Assembly (NCBI GenBank): GCA_039704465.1
Contig: JASFAU010000012.1
Coordinates: forward strand, 496,001 to 560,000
Length of the DNA: 64,000 nt
Direction: 5' to 3'
Source: Plasmodiophora brassicae
Taxonomy: Eukaryota > Endomyxa > Phytomyxea > Plasmodiophorida > Plasmodiophoridae
The position numbers and the translations under genes are program-made. Positions 54,059-63,700 of this stretch are shown in pieces (the stretch's first letter is position 1; every line of letters begins with the position of its first letter). The notes under the pieces were generated by a model. It ran no database searches. It was not told the DNA's origin and saw only the letters and a list, made by a program, of their open reading frames with translations.

Positions 54059-54289
54059 TCACTGTGTACTGGCGGCTCTTTCTTGGGTATCGCCGTCGAG
54101 CGATATGGAAGTGACCGTAACGATCCGACCGGCACCGACTGTATAGCGGACGATAAGCCGGTCTAGGCGAACGCAGAAGGATTCGTTCCGCGATTCTGGT
54201 CGCTGAGCCTGGTAGACAGATCGGATGTCGCGCTGCAGGACCTCACGAATCAGGTCACGGACGTCATCGGCGTCGTCGTAGAATTGCAT
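54059..54289 (-). CDS. Small hypothetical protein (76 aa or longer)
   Basis: The frame from the ATG at 54289 reads MQFYDDADDVRDLIREVLQR ... RLDRLIVRYTVGAGRIVTV. It extends upstream, open and protein-like (VLIEDDADRNLSDLVASM), to about 54360 without a start, so an exon may be missing. Acidic, mixed alpha/beta. No family recognised. Confidence 0.45.
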   Translation of the reverse strand: MQFYDDADDVRDLIREVLQRDIRSVYQAQRPESRNESFCVRLDRLIVRYTVGAGRIVTVTSISLDGDTQERAASTQ

Positions 54290-54408
54290 TGATGCAACGA
54301 GATCGGAAAGGTTGCGATCGGCGTCATCCTCGATCAGGACTCCTGCGGTCTCTCCAACCTATTGACGCAGGCGGGTCAGAACACAAGTGGCCTTGCAAAC
54401 ATGACTGA

Positions 54409-55241
54409 CTAATGTCCTACGGCAAGGTCTCCGACCCATTCGGGGCAAGTGGCACCCGGAATTGAATCATACCGAGCAACGTATGGCTTGACATCGAGGA
54501 TCGGTGTCCCGTCTAGCAGGTCGGCTCCGCTAAGCCACAGCGTCCCATCGACGACCGCATCAAGCCTGGCCACGGTCAGCGATAACGGCACGGGTCGATG
54601 AGGGGAGCGCGTGGCAAACACGCCCACTTTGGCACCGTTCAGGCGAGGCGGAGCCACCTTCGCCTTGAATCGGGATGCCGCTCCGCCATCCGTGTTCTCG
54701 TGGAACGTTCCGATCAGCCAGACGTGCGAGAACTCGGATAATCCTTCCAAGCTCGCTGCGGATGCAATCGGTGAGATGACGCCGGCAGCATCGTCGACGG
54801 ACAGCAGGCAATCACCTTTGCCTTGGACGTCGACGTTGAGAGTAAGACGCGCGCGCGCGTGGGGCACGAGAAGCGACTGGCGCGGCGTGCCACGTCGGTC
54901 CCGGAACACGCTTTGCAGGACGCCAATCGGCTTCAAGCTAGCGATACCGGCCGGGTTCGTCTGAAGACGCAGTTCCCGTACGAGCCTCTCCGCCTTCGTC
55001 CGCCCGACTCGTTCATCAAAGCGTTTCCGTCGCTCCTTCTTCAGGCTGACCTGCAGGTCGGCAGCCTGCTTCTCAGCCTGCGCGCATCGCTTCCAGAGCC
55101 CTACGGAACCATCCACGTTAGGAGTACGACGAGAACGGGAAAGCGCCTCGGCAGACTGGTCGTACGATTCGCCGCGATGAACAGCGCCGCGGACAGGACC
55201 GACCCGCCGACGCAGCATGCGGCAACGAGCACGACGCGCAT
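54409..55241 (-). CDS. TRMO: TRMO/TsaA-like tRNA t6A N6-methyltransferase, membrane-anchored
   Basis: Two exons, 55166-55241 and 54409-55100 (intron 65 bp), 255 residues. The catalytic YaeB/TsaA beta-barrel is well conserved: PIGVLQSVFRDRRGTPRQ, LEGLSEFSHVWLIGTFHEN, PPRLNGAKVGVFATRSPHRP, LSGADLLDGTPILDVKPY. TRMO uses S-adenosylmethionine to make m6t6A at position 37 of tRNAs such as Ser(GCU). Exon 1 encodes a hydrophobic N-terminus (VVLVAACCVGGSVLSAALFI) and exon 2 begins with a coiled coil (CAQAEKQAADLQVSLKKE), so the enzyme looks tethered to a membrane. Without the splice the protein would start at another ATG (55218) in an Arg-rich frame with no anchor. Confidence 0.9.
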
Positions 55242-55373
55242 GATGCACGGGAGGTATGCCACACCCAGGTCTATTTCAAGCGGCGTCCGCCCTCGGGCAA
55301 GGGCGCCAGGCGCACGAGATCCGACCAAGATGAAAAGTGTTTATTACTGGCGCGCGGTGCACATCGAAACGAT

Positions 55374-56003
55374 TCAGTAGTCGTAGCCGTGAGACGTGTA
55401 CACCGTAGATGGAGTGACGCCGGCTGGGACCGTCGCAGGCGCAGGAACATAGGTGCCGGTTGACGTGTACACGGTCGGGGATGGCGTGTACACGACGGCA
55501 GGGACGGAATGTGGCGTGATGGAGCCGGTTGACGGGTACGCTGGGGACGGCGTGTAGGCAATGATGGGGATCGACGGAGGCGCGGTTGTGCTTGATGGCG
55601 GGTACGATGGGGATGGCGGGTAAACAACAGTTGGGATCGACTGGGGTGAGGCCGTGTTAGGGCAAGGGGATGGTACCGTTTGCGGAAGAATAACAAGTGG
55701 AGTGGGCGTTGGAGCTGTTGGCGTGGGTGGGTAGTAGTAGCCGGGCGTGGGAGCCGGGGCTGGCACGAAGACGGTGGGCACTGGAGCGGGCACGATAGCT
55801 GTCGGTGCAGGCGTCTCCATTACGTAGGTCGGTGCCGGAGTGGGCACCAGGTGAATTGGCGCCGGGGTTTCCGGCACACCTGCTAACGTTGGAGGAGGCA
55901 CGGGCGCCGACTGCCCACATGAAAAGCATACGATCTGGGCGTGACCATGATAGAGAACCAGGGCAGCGGCGACAACTACAAGACACTCGATCATGCGAAG
56001 CAT
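55374..56003 (-). CDS. Pro/Thr-rich secreted, probably cell-surface protein
   Basis: 209 codons from the ATG at 56003. A signal peptide (MIECLVVVAAALVLYHGHAQ) and a short CFSCGQ motif lead into a long Pro/Thr/Val/Tyr-rich region with repeated TPAPT, VPAPVPT, YPPSPSYPPS and VVYTPSP units, ending YTSHGYDY. Such sequences are heavily O-glycosylated in extensin-like or mucin-like wall and extracellular-matrix proteins. No GPI signal and no globular domain. It is immediately downstream-facing to TRMO (132 bp). Confidence 0.75.
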   Translation of the reverse strand: MLRMIECLVVVAAALVLYHGHAQIVCFSCGQSAPVPPPTLAGVPETPAPIHLVPTPAPTYVMETPAPTAIVPAPVPTVFVPAPAPTPGYYYPPTPTAPTPTPLVILPQTVPSPCPNTASPQSIPTVVYPPSPSYPPSSTTAPPSIPIIAYTPSPAYPSTGSITPHSVPAVVYTPSPTVYTSTGTYVPAPATVPAGVTPSTVYTSHGYDY

Positions 56004-56651
56004 TTCGGAAGCGGAACAATGTCCGAAGGGAATGAGCGTGGACCCACAAGCTGAATGGATTCCTTGTACGCCACGTTAACGTGGGTCCACAGTGGCCGTT
56101 TGCTGGGCAGACAAACGGTGTCCTGGAATGTGCTAGGCACACAGTTCTCTTTAGCGACCACCATAACGCCAGCGGTTCGACAAGCGCCGATCGAGCAATT
56201 GGCGTTGGACTACAGCCCTGCCTTATATCTGACGGCAAGTCGCCAGTCTATTCTGTTTTCATTCGAAGGCATTCCCAGGTTTTGACCGACAGGGCAAGGC
56301 CTACCCTTGCCGAAATAAAGCGTCCGAGGTCATGCGGCCGATCGGTTCGGGATGATGGCCGGTTGAAGTGCTCACCATCGGGAGGCCAGGGGGCCCCGTA
56401 ACCATTGTCGTCGGTATCGAAGACATCTGGTAAGATTTTGACACGCAGACTATAGCGAATAGGCCAGATGCGCGTTGTTCAGTGGATCGGAGGACGATCC
56501 TTGCCGAGGGATTACCTGGTTGGCGGGCTTCCTGAAAACCACTGCTCGAATAGACGAGGCAGCACACAAGCAACGATGCGATTCAAGAGCCAATCAGTCG
56601 ATTGGCGCCCTCCATGCGATCAGCCGGGTCAGGTCGGTGCAAAAAGAGAGA
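56004..56651. other. Intergenic, no gene supported
   Basis: An open frame crosses 56468-57088 but overlaps the tRNA-Ser gene and the cyclin stop, so it is rejected. A tRNA-Gly-like stretch near 56465-56520 lacks a proper T arm. Nothing else. Confidence 0.5.
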
Positions 56652-56734
56652 CGACTTCGACGCGATTCGAACGCGCGCTCCCAAAGGGAAATTGCTTAGC
56701 AAGCAACCGCCTTGACCTGCTCGGCCACGAAGTC
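56652..56734 (-). tRNA. tRNA-Ser (anticodon GCT)
   Basis: On the minus strand: acceptor GACTTCG with CGAAGTC, D arm with GGCCGAG, anticodon stem GTTGC/GCAAT around TTGCTAA (anticodon GCT, reading AGC/AGT), a long variable arm TTCCCTTTGGGAG typical of class-II tRNA-Ser, T loop GTTCGAATC and discriminator G73. 83 bases, no intron, CCA not encoded. T-rich sequence follows on the transcribed strand. Confidence 0.97.
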
Positions 56735-57081
56735 CAAGCTCCGGTATACTCATCCCGTGTCCCAAACTATAGCGTCAACATCCGCTTCAAAAACGCTGTG
56801 CTACTGAATGGCAACCGGGAACGACTTGGGGAGCAAACCCCAAAGAAGCGTGAAATCAGTCGATACATGGCTGAATTGTCCAAGGTACGGCCGGTGGCTC
56901 AAGGGCAGTACCAACAGCAGAGCCCCCAATACACAATAGAGCTCGAACTGTGCAAGGGACACGGACTAGGAAAGGATGGGGTCTCATCGAATATAGCAAT
57001 GTATATAGAAAGGGTTGGGGTGCAGTTCAGCGGGCTCCTTGCCGAGCGCGCCAGCACAGGCACACCTGACGTTTGCGGTTA
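56735..57081. other. Intergenic between tRNA-Ser and cyclin B
   Basis: No supported feature. It holds the 5' flank of the tRNA and the 3' UTR side of the cyclin gene. Confidence 0.5.
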
Positions 57082-58454
57082 CTACTGAGAAGTAGCAGCA
57101 GCGGCGGCGGCAGCGACTTCCTGCTCTTGATGCTGCCGTATCTGAGCTTGCACGACTTCTTGCCCAATCTGTGCAACACGCTTCATGCTCTTCGAGCTGT
57201 ACTTCTTCTGGACGCTGTTGCTGAGTTTCCCCGCTGCCAGCAGGGCATACATCTCCTTGACACACGTCCGCATATCTTGGTACACGTATCGGGTGTGTTG
57301 AACCAAATGATCAGCCCATGGTTGCCCATCGAAGTATGTGGTCAGATACACCGCAGACGCAGCAATGACCGAAGGAGGATATTGCTATGGCATCTTTAAC
57401 AACAGAGAAAACAGCCCGACATCAGGGTACCGTACCACGAACGAGTATTCAAGAAGAGTAAGCTCCATCAGATAGCTGGCGAATAATGCATTACGTTCGT
57501 CGAACGATGCTACCTACAATCCGGCTAAGCTACTGAGACGTACGTACACACATTACGCGCGCTCATTACCTGGACGAATCGCTGAGCAAAATGAAACGGC
57601 GTTGGAATCGAAAACCAGAATCCAAGAGCCATACAGAACTCAGACTCGCATAGAAGAACGTCATCACGAGTGAAAGCCTGTAATATCATTGAGCAGATAG
57701 AAACCAGTGCGATCTCGGTGACTAACCCGGTCAGACACGTAGACGAAGTCTTCTACTTCAGGGGCGTACATCTCCTCGTATTTGCAAGCGACAAAAAGAG
57801 CAGTGCTGCCGATTAACTGCAGTCGAGTGCGTTTGATCTGACGGATTGACAAGTACCTACATCGTTTTAAGTCAGAACTGTCTAAGCATTAAGGAAACCG
57901 CACATACCGATCGAGGATATTAACGGCGAGGAAGAGTGTCTCCTGTTTCAGCTTGAACATATTGTGCACCTCGACGAGCCAATCGACAAGGATGCGTCTC
58001 ATTTCGGGCCTGACATCTGCTTGGGCGTCCATGTATTTGGGGGATGCGGAGTGGACGCGTTCAGTTGCAAAGTAATGGTCGAAGATGTCCCCGACGTATT
58101 CCGCCACCCATTGAGGGTCGTCAGCATGAGCGATATCCCTGCGGAACTTCAGTTTGCACCAACTGGACCAATGCGAGTTCGCACGTACACTTCCAATTCC
58201 AGCTTGATGTCATCCAGCTCCATAGCAGTAGCTGGAGGTAGAACGGCAGGTTGCACGTTGGTCGTGGATTTGACAGCCCGTTTTTGCTTCGCCGCGTTGC
58301 CCGCGCCTTCGCCAACCTTGGCGTACTTGTTCGTCGTCACATTGTTACTGATATCCTCGAGCGGGGCACGTTTCGTCTGAGCGTGCGCGCCGCCGACCGG
58401 CTTCCCAGCGTGCCGCACCATCGCGTTCTCGCCCTGTCGACCGACAATCACCAT
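57082..58454 (-). CDS. B-type mitotic cyclin
   Basis: Six exons: 58191-58454, 57908-58146, 57727-57856, 57570-57677, 57436-57513 and 57082-57384 (introns 44, 51, 49, 56 and 51 bp), 373 residues. A destruction box RAPLEDISNN lies near residue 29, for APC/C-mediated degradation. The cyclin box is textbook: MRRILVDWLVEVHNMFKLKQ, TLFLAVNILDR joined to YLSIRQIKRTRLQLIGSTAL, FVACKYEEMYAPEVEDFVYV. The second fold follows: ASYLMELTLLEYSFV joined to QYPPSVIAASAVYL. The C-terminus ends in Gln/Glu and a run of Ala. Partner: CDK1. All junctions keep phase and restore conserved motifs. Confidence 0.95.
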
Positions 58455-59250
58455 GGCGTCAGTGAACGACTAGCAGTTTGAATTTTATAAACTGGCGCTC
58501 GGCTCTCCCAAAGGAGCCGGCTCCGGCGTCACGGGTGTAACCGAATTTTGGCTGGGGTTGGCACAAAACGGAGAATTCAAAAAAACGGATGGCTGCGCCC
58601 CGTAAGAGAATGCCGATTGAGCCGCTCCATTGAGGAGCTTCTGACAGCATCAAGACAACCTCCAAATCCAACGGTTGAACAATATCCCGCAATCGCGGGT
58701 ATGATTTGAAACGTAGGTCCTGATCCATGGAGCGATATTGTACATAAATAACGTAAACATGGCGAATTTTCCAAACGAGTTATCGGAACAAAGCGCCACA
58801 TGAATGGAAATGTGATAGAGAATTAACAATGCATTACCATAATCTGCCGGACCTCCATGCTTGAGCCGCTGTTCGTCGATTACGCAAGAAGATAAGCAAT
58901 GGCTGTCGAGCGAGCGGTAGGCCGATGCCCCTTGGAACGCCTGACACCGCTTGGCCGCGATGGCGAGACACAGCCGATCGTCCACGCGCTCGTCCCAACC
59001 GGACGACGACGACCGCGTCGAATCGCTTGCCCCCAAAAACAATGCCCACACCCAAGCACAAAATTTGAACTTGAGCGGATACCGCGCCAACACCCAGTCT
59101 CACGCGCATGGGGAACTCACCCGACTGTCTGCGACGGGGCGCCCTAATAATAACAGGCGCTGGGACTTCGCTGTCCCAGAAATCCGGACTTTGAAGTGGG
59201 AACTTCTCCCACTGACGATGGCCGGACCTGAGCACACGCATACCTTACTT
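58455..59250. other. Intergenic, flank of LINE insertion
   Basis: Several short open frames on both strands, none with consistent splicing or known family. The last bases before 59251 adjoin the 11-bp target duplication of the LINE. Confidence 0.5.
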
Positions 59251-59261
59251 CGACGGCAAAG

Positions 59262-59284
59262 TTAGTTTAGTTTAGTTTAGTTTA
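59262..59284 (-). repeat. LINE 3' tail, (AAACT)n
   Basis: Four tandem 5-bp units (TTTAG on the plus strand) directly next to the target duplication. Confidence 0.9.
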
Positions 59285-59720
59285 TTTGTGTTTCGCGCTT
59301 TTAACGCAGGCGCCTCGTTCTCGGATCCGAGGACCGTAGGGAGGCTCGCAGAACGCTCACTTTCCCCGACCTGGCAGAGCCGGTCTGTCACCTCTGTTCT
59401 GGGGTCTTGCAGGGTGGCGGCTCCGGGGCGAGTCTAAGGGCTCATCGAGTCCTCCAAGGTTCGTAGGTGATTGGTCTTCCTCACTTCGGTTGACCGGCCT
59501 ACACTACTGACGACATCCACCCCCCTGTGGGAGGTGGTCACCTTTTTACAGGCGCCCCTTCACCTTCCACCTGCTCAATTGACCCCCTATGGTCAGTCCT
59601 AAACGACACTTAATTACTGGGCTGTCGGGCACCCACAGGACAAAGGCGGCGTTGCCTTGGTGGTGCAGCGCTTCTGCACCTTATACGTTGTTCGTCGGCC
59701 TTCGGCCTGTTGCTTTGTCA

Positions 59721-61595
59721 TTAGATGAATATGCATCGTTTGGATTTTGCAGATTTGAGTATTCTTGTCATTTCGTCTTCGTACTTCCATAGAGCTTCTG
59801 CGAAGGAGTTTTTCCATAATCGTTCGTATGTTTCGCGCTCATGTTGTAGTTTGTGGCGTAGTGCAGTGCAGTGTACCAGTTGGTGTTCGATAGTCTCCTC
59901 AGCACTGTTGCAGTGCCTGCATTGGTCCGATTCTCCGGACATTGTTTTGTCAATATTGTGTAGGTGTTTACGCGCTGCACTGTGCCCGGATCGTGCTCTG
60001 TTGAGAAGTGGATGCGTATGTAGCTTTCTGCTGTTGAACGCGATGTCCCATGCGTCGTCTATGTATCGTTTTCGTTTCGGGTAGTCGTCCCACTTGCTGT
60101 CTTTGATGTTATTTGTTAGGTAGTCTTCTAGCCGCTCGGCTGCTAGTCGTCTTAGGTGGAGTTTGTAGGAGGACAGGAGTGGTGTGTGGTTTACCCCACA
60201 TTGTCCTTTCTTTGCTGCTCGCTTTGCGAGCTTGTCAATCTCCTCGTTATGACCTATTTCCAGGTATTTGATCCTTTTTCTGCTCTCCGAGTCTGTCTCC
60301 GAGTCGTCCTCGCTGCTTTCCTCAGTCAATGACGCATTTTGCGTAGGTAGTGAGTCGTGCGATGTGTTTGTGTTGTCCTCTTCTTCTGCCCTTTGGCCCG
60401 TGTGGTTCGTGCCGTCATTGGCTTTGCTTTTGTCTGTATCCGATGTTTGTGTTTGATTCCCCATCTGCGATCTGGGGTGGATTGGCGGGTTTTCGTAGTC
60501 TCGACTCGGGGATTGGTCAGTGCCTGTTTGCCTGGGTGGATTTTCCCTGTCAGTGTCCGTGTTTACATACGACTCCGAGCATTCGGTCTTCTGTGAACTT
60601 GTGTCCGTATTTTCTTCATCTGGTTTTGGGACGTGGCTGGGGATGAAGTGTATGTGTACCTCGTTGTTATTCTCTATTAGGTTGGCCAGCTTGTCAGCAT
60701 TAGCTGCGACCTCGTCGTGCACCCTTTTTGGCCTTGTTGGGAGCGATTGCAGCTGTTTGATCCACGATAAGGAGTCCGAGAAGATGTGTACTTTGGTGTC
60801 GTTGAAGTTCTCATCGATGGCGACGTCCAGTCCGCATCCTAATGCAATGAGTTCTGTTTCGTAGCTGGAACGGACGATGACCGGGCTTAAGGCGGTTTCT
60901 CTCACCGTTTCAGTGGGAGGGTACTCCCTATTGTCTATGACGAGCGCAGCTGCTCCTGCGTTCTCCCCAGGGGTCAGGCTTCCATCAGTCCATATTTCTA
61001 TAGGTGGTTCTTGGGGTAGTAGCTCGTCTGTGAGGTGTTTTTCGATCGCTTCTGATCTAGAACTCGTGTGGAATTGCACCTGATAGAGTTTTTCCAGTGT
61101 CTGTTCACTTAGTTTTACTTTTGGATGTACTTCAGTGTACGTTCTGGGCATGTCCTCGTTGAGGGTCTTCCCCACTATTCCTAGGGGGCTCCATCCATCT
61201 CCCTCACCGTCCCAAGTGCTGTATTCTCTACCTAGCAGGGTGTCATTGGCAATTGCTGACAGGACTGTCATGGTAGCGCTTGTGCGTATCGCGTCTCGTA
61301 ATAGCGGAAATCCAGTCATTGCGTGTAGGAGGGGAATTGGTGTGGATCTGAACGCTCCTGAGTATGTCCTCATGTACTCATTGTAAGCTGTTTCTAGGGG
61401 CTTGATGGCACTTTTCATTTCTTTACCTGTTTCTGCCCCAAGTATCGGCATGTAGTAATTTAGTTTGCCCCCGATGAATCCTTTGCATATTTGGTGGTAT
61501 ATTTTAATTGGGAAGTTGTATTTTAGCAGCGACCTGACTACTTTGCTTCTTTGTTTTATGCTGGCCGCTACACCATTAAGGTCGATCATCATCAT
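59721..61595 (-). CDS. LINE ORF remnant: RT thumb, RNase H and CCHC
   Basis: 624 codons without a stop. Residues 1-130 correspond to the RT thumb and C-terminal region (VRSLLKYNFPIKIYHQICKG). RNase H follows, with catalytic residues in IWTDGS, SYETELIALGCG and IFSDSLSWIKQL, then IPSHVPK. The usual continuation GNE..D.LA appears only some 120 residues later as IGHNEEIDKLAKRAAKKG. The insert is Asp/Glu/Ser/Thr/Asn-rich and charged (EESSEDDSETDSESRKR). The C-terminus has a CRHC...H....C knuckle. Palm and fingers of the RT are missing because of 5' truncation, so this is a fragment despite its long open frame. Confidence 0.88.
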   Translation of the reverse strand: MMMIDLNGVAASIKQRSKVVRSLLKYNFPIKIYHQICKGFIGGKLNYYMPILGAETGKEMKSAIKPLETAYNEYMRTYSGAFRSTPIPLLHAMTGFPLLRDAIRTSATMTVLSAIANDTLLGREYSTWDGEGDGWSPLGIVGKTLNEDMPRTYTEVHPKVKLSEQTLEKLYQVQFHTSSRSEAIEKHLTDELLPQEPPIEIWTDGSLTPGENAGAAALVIDNREYPPTETVRETALSPVIVRSSYETELIALGCGLDVAIDENFNDTKVHIFSDSLSWIKQLQSLPTRPKRVHDEVAANADKLANLIENNNEVHIHFIPSHVPKPDEENTDTSSQKTECSESYVNTDTDRENPPRQTGTDQSPSRDYENPPIHPRSQMGNQTQTSDTDKSKANDGTNHTGQRAEEEDNTNTSHDSLPTQNASLTEESSEDDSETDSESRKRIKYLEIGHNEEIDKLAKRAAKKGQCGVNHTPLLSSYKLHLRRLAAERLEDYLTNNIKDSKWDDYPKRKRYIDDAWDIAFNSRKLHTHPLLNRARSGHSAARKHLHNIDKTMSGESDQCRHCNSAEETIEHQLVHCTALRHKLQHERETYERLWKNSFAEALWKYEDEMTRILKSAKSKRCIFI

Positions 61596-61763
61596 ACCAT
61601 GTCTGTTTTCCTCATTAGCCCTTAGTGTGTCGACGGCAAAGGATGAAGACTGGTTCTACAGGTGATACGTGCCTTTTCGATGTGCACCACCTATGTACAA
61701 ATATGTGATAACTTTTCGATGTGTATGATCTTGGGCTGCTGAAGTAGGTAGTACGCTGGCACA

Positions 61764-63449
61764 TCACCGTTTCCACGAGCGATCTTTGTCTTCGTCCTCC
61801 TCATCATCACTTAGGCCGTCGTTGACGATCACGGGCGCTGGAGCAGCAGTCGGGCGAGGCGAAGCCTGTTCGCTGGGCGGAGCGCTGCCGACAGTCGCAC
61901 CACCGTCAGATGGGAACCCGTTCTCGGACCACTCGAGCTCGAGCGGATTCTGCAACATGCTCCTGCCGTGCTTCAAGGCAACCTGCGCCATGTTCCTCGT
62001 ACGAAATTCGACCAAGGCAGTGGTAGGTGCGTCCAGCGCTCCCATTGCAACACGCGTTATCTCGCCGAAGCTTTGGAAATGCGACCGGATCATCTTCTCG
62101 TTGGCGTACGTCTCAGGGATCCCACGAACGCACAACGTACGAGTCCGGTTGTCCAGAGTCATGGACTGGCGTCCAGTGATAGCACCACGCGCAGTGCCAC
62201 GAGCACCTCGACCCCTTCCGCGTCCTCGAAACCCTCCTCGACCGCCATCGATAATGTTTCCGTGAGCGTCGATAATGCCATAGGCGGCGGCTTCCCGTTC
62301 AGCCAGCGCAAGCTCTTCTTGGATTGACGGTGCTGCTTGAGCGCCAGCCGCAGAGGCAGCCGGGGATGGCTCGTCCGGAACAGCAGGGAGCTCAGATAGC
62401 TTCTTCTCGGCCTCGGCAACCTGCGATTCCAGGGTTGCTATCTGGGCCGCGCGCGCAGCGTTTTCTCCCGTCATGCTCTTCAGTTTGGACAGCATGTTCG
62501 TTTTCGATGACAGATCGGCAGTCAAGCTCGCCCGTTCACGACGCGCCTGAGCTTCACGTTCTTGAGCACGAAGCGCCTGTCGACCAAATGAATCGTTAAT
62601 ACCCAGGACGATAACGGGACAATGTCGTACCTCGGCCGCCTCATCAGACTCAGCAGCGAGGTCGCTAGCCAACCGGGCACTCTTGTCCATTGGATCATAG
62701 CGTGCCCAGTACACCCGGATGAACCGATTGTTGGCGACCGCCTCCGGGCAGCCCAGCGCCGCTTTCGCCTGCTCGTGCGTCTTGAACTGTATAAACGCCT
62801 TGCATTGATCGGCTTTGATCTGCAGGTTGACAATCTCGCCGAACCGCGAGAAGTGAGCCGATAGAGTCGCCAGATTGTTCAGGTGCGGCGGTACGTTCGA
62901 CACGAACAAGTTCGTCGGTTTGTGCGGGTGCTGTGGCGATGGACCGCCACCATTCATCGACGTCGACGGCCGTCGTTGACGAGGGTGCCCGTGATCATCT
63001 CCATGCCTAGGACGTGGCCCATATGGACCTGACATAGGTCCGCGATAATCGATGAACGTCGAACCGCGATCCATGGGATCGTAGCGATCGCGACGGCGAT
63101 CATCGTCATATCGGCGTTTGGTGCCACGACGATCGTATGGCGCATGACGGCCAGGAGACGAAGAGCGCCGAGGCGGAGACGTCGGTGCCGGAGCGACCGA
63201 CTGTTGCTGCTGTTTGTCGAAGTCGGAAATAACTGTGAACAGGTCATCGACGAACGCGGACGTCTGCGAACCTAGGAACTCATCCAGCTCTTTGGCGCAC
63301 GATTCGCGCAGCGCGCTCGCTGGCTGATCCCGCTGCAGCAACGCAAGAATGTACGTCGATAATGCGTCCGGATCGGCATCGCAGATCTTCGGCAGACGAT
63401 CGTGTAGATGCCGTCTAACCGGCTCGACGATGGCTGCGGCTAGCGTCAT
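61764..63449 (-). CDS. RBM26/RBM27-like RNA-binding protein
   Basis: A single exon of 561 codons from the ATG at 63449. The N-terminal PWI-like helical domain matches the family closely (KICDADPDALSTYILALLQ, KELDEFLGSQTSAFVDDLF). An Arg/Asp-rich linker follows, then RRM1 (NLFVSNVPPHLNNLATLSAH, FGEIVNL, CKAFIQFKTHEQA), a coiled coil (EREAQARRERASL), RGG repeats (GRGGFRGRGRGRG) and RRM2 (TLCVRGIPETYANEKMI, TTALVEFRTRNMA). RBM26/27 belong to the PAXT connection that hands polyadenylated nuclear RNA to the exosome. The CCCH finger of the animal proteins is not present between the PWI-like domain and RRM1. Confidence 0.92.
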   Translation of the reverse strand: MTLAAAIVEPVRRHLHDRLPKICDADPDALSTYILALLQRDQPASALRESCAKELDEFLGSQTSAFVDDLFTVISDFDKQQQQSVAPAPTSPPRRSSSPGRHAPYDRRGTKRRYDDDRRRDRYDPMDRGSTFIDYRGPMSGPYGPRPRHGDDHGHPRQRRPSTSMNGGGPSPQHPHKPTNLFVSNVPPHLNNLATLSAHFSRFGEIVNLQIKADQCKAFIQFKTHEQAKAALGCPEAVANNRFIRVYWARYDPMDKSARLASDLAAESDEAAEVRHCPVIVLGINDSFGRQALRAQEREAQARRERASLTADLSSKTNMLSKLKSMTGENAARAAQIATLESQVAEAEKKLSELPAVPDEPSPAASAAGAQAAPSIQEELALAEREAAAYGIIDAHGNIIDGGRGGFRGRGRGRGARGTARGAITGRQSMTLDNRTRTLCVRGIPETYANEKMIRSHFQSFGEITRVAMGALDAPTTALVEFRTRNMAQVALKHGRSMLQNPLELEWSENGFPSDGGATVGSAPPSEQASPRPTAAPAPVIVNDGLSDDEEDEDKDRSWKR

Positions 63450-63700
63450 GCTTCGTCGTCTGCCGCGCACCGCGCGACGCACTCCGTCCGTCACGGCACA
63501 ACTACCGGTATGCAATTTGCGCAGTGTCCCACCACGGGTAAATGCCCGCGTATGTGGTCACGTGCGAATACGTGAAGAGCCAGTGCACATAGCCCACCTA
63601 CCCAGGATTATACGCATGTCGAGCATACGGAGAGTACACCATACTGCACATTGTGACATATTCAGGACGGAGTGTCTACCCGGAACGATCCATGGATTTA

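Larger units (their letters stand above)
59262..61630 (-). mobile_element. 5'-truncated non-LTR (LINE) retrotransposon
   Basis: An insertion bordered by a perfect 11-bp target duplication CGACGGCAAAG (59251-59261 and 61631-61641). On the minus strand it begins inside the reverse transcriptase coding region, continues through RNase H and a terminal zinc knuckle, has a 3' UTR of about 460 bp and ends in four tandem AAACT units (plus strand 59262-59284), the short-repeat tail typical of I/Jockey-like elements lacking poly-A. It is dead on arrival. Base composition is much richer in A+T than all neighbouring genes. Confidence 0.93.

Noticed and set aside
56465..56525. tRNA-Gly-like sequence (TTCAGTGG and CTTGCCG)
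   Set aside because: The anticodon stem has a mismatch and no T arm or B-box follows.
56468..57088. 206-codon plus frame with ATG
   Set aside because: It runs across the tRNA-Ser gene and into the cyclin B 3' end; composition and context do not support coding.
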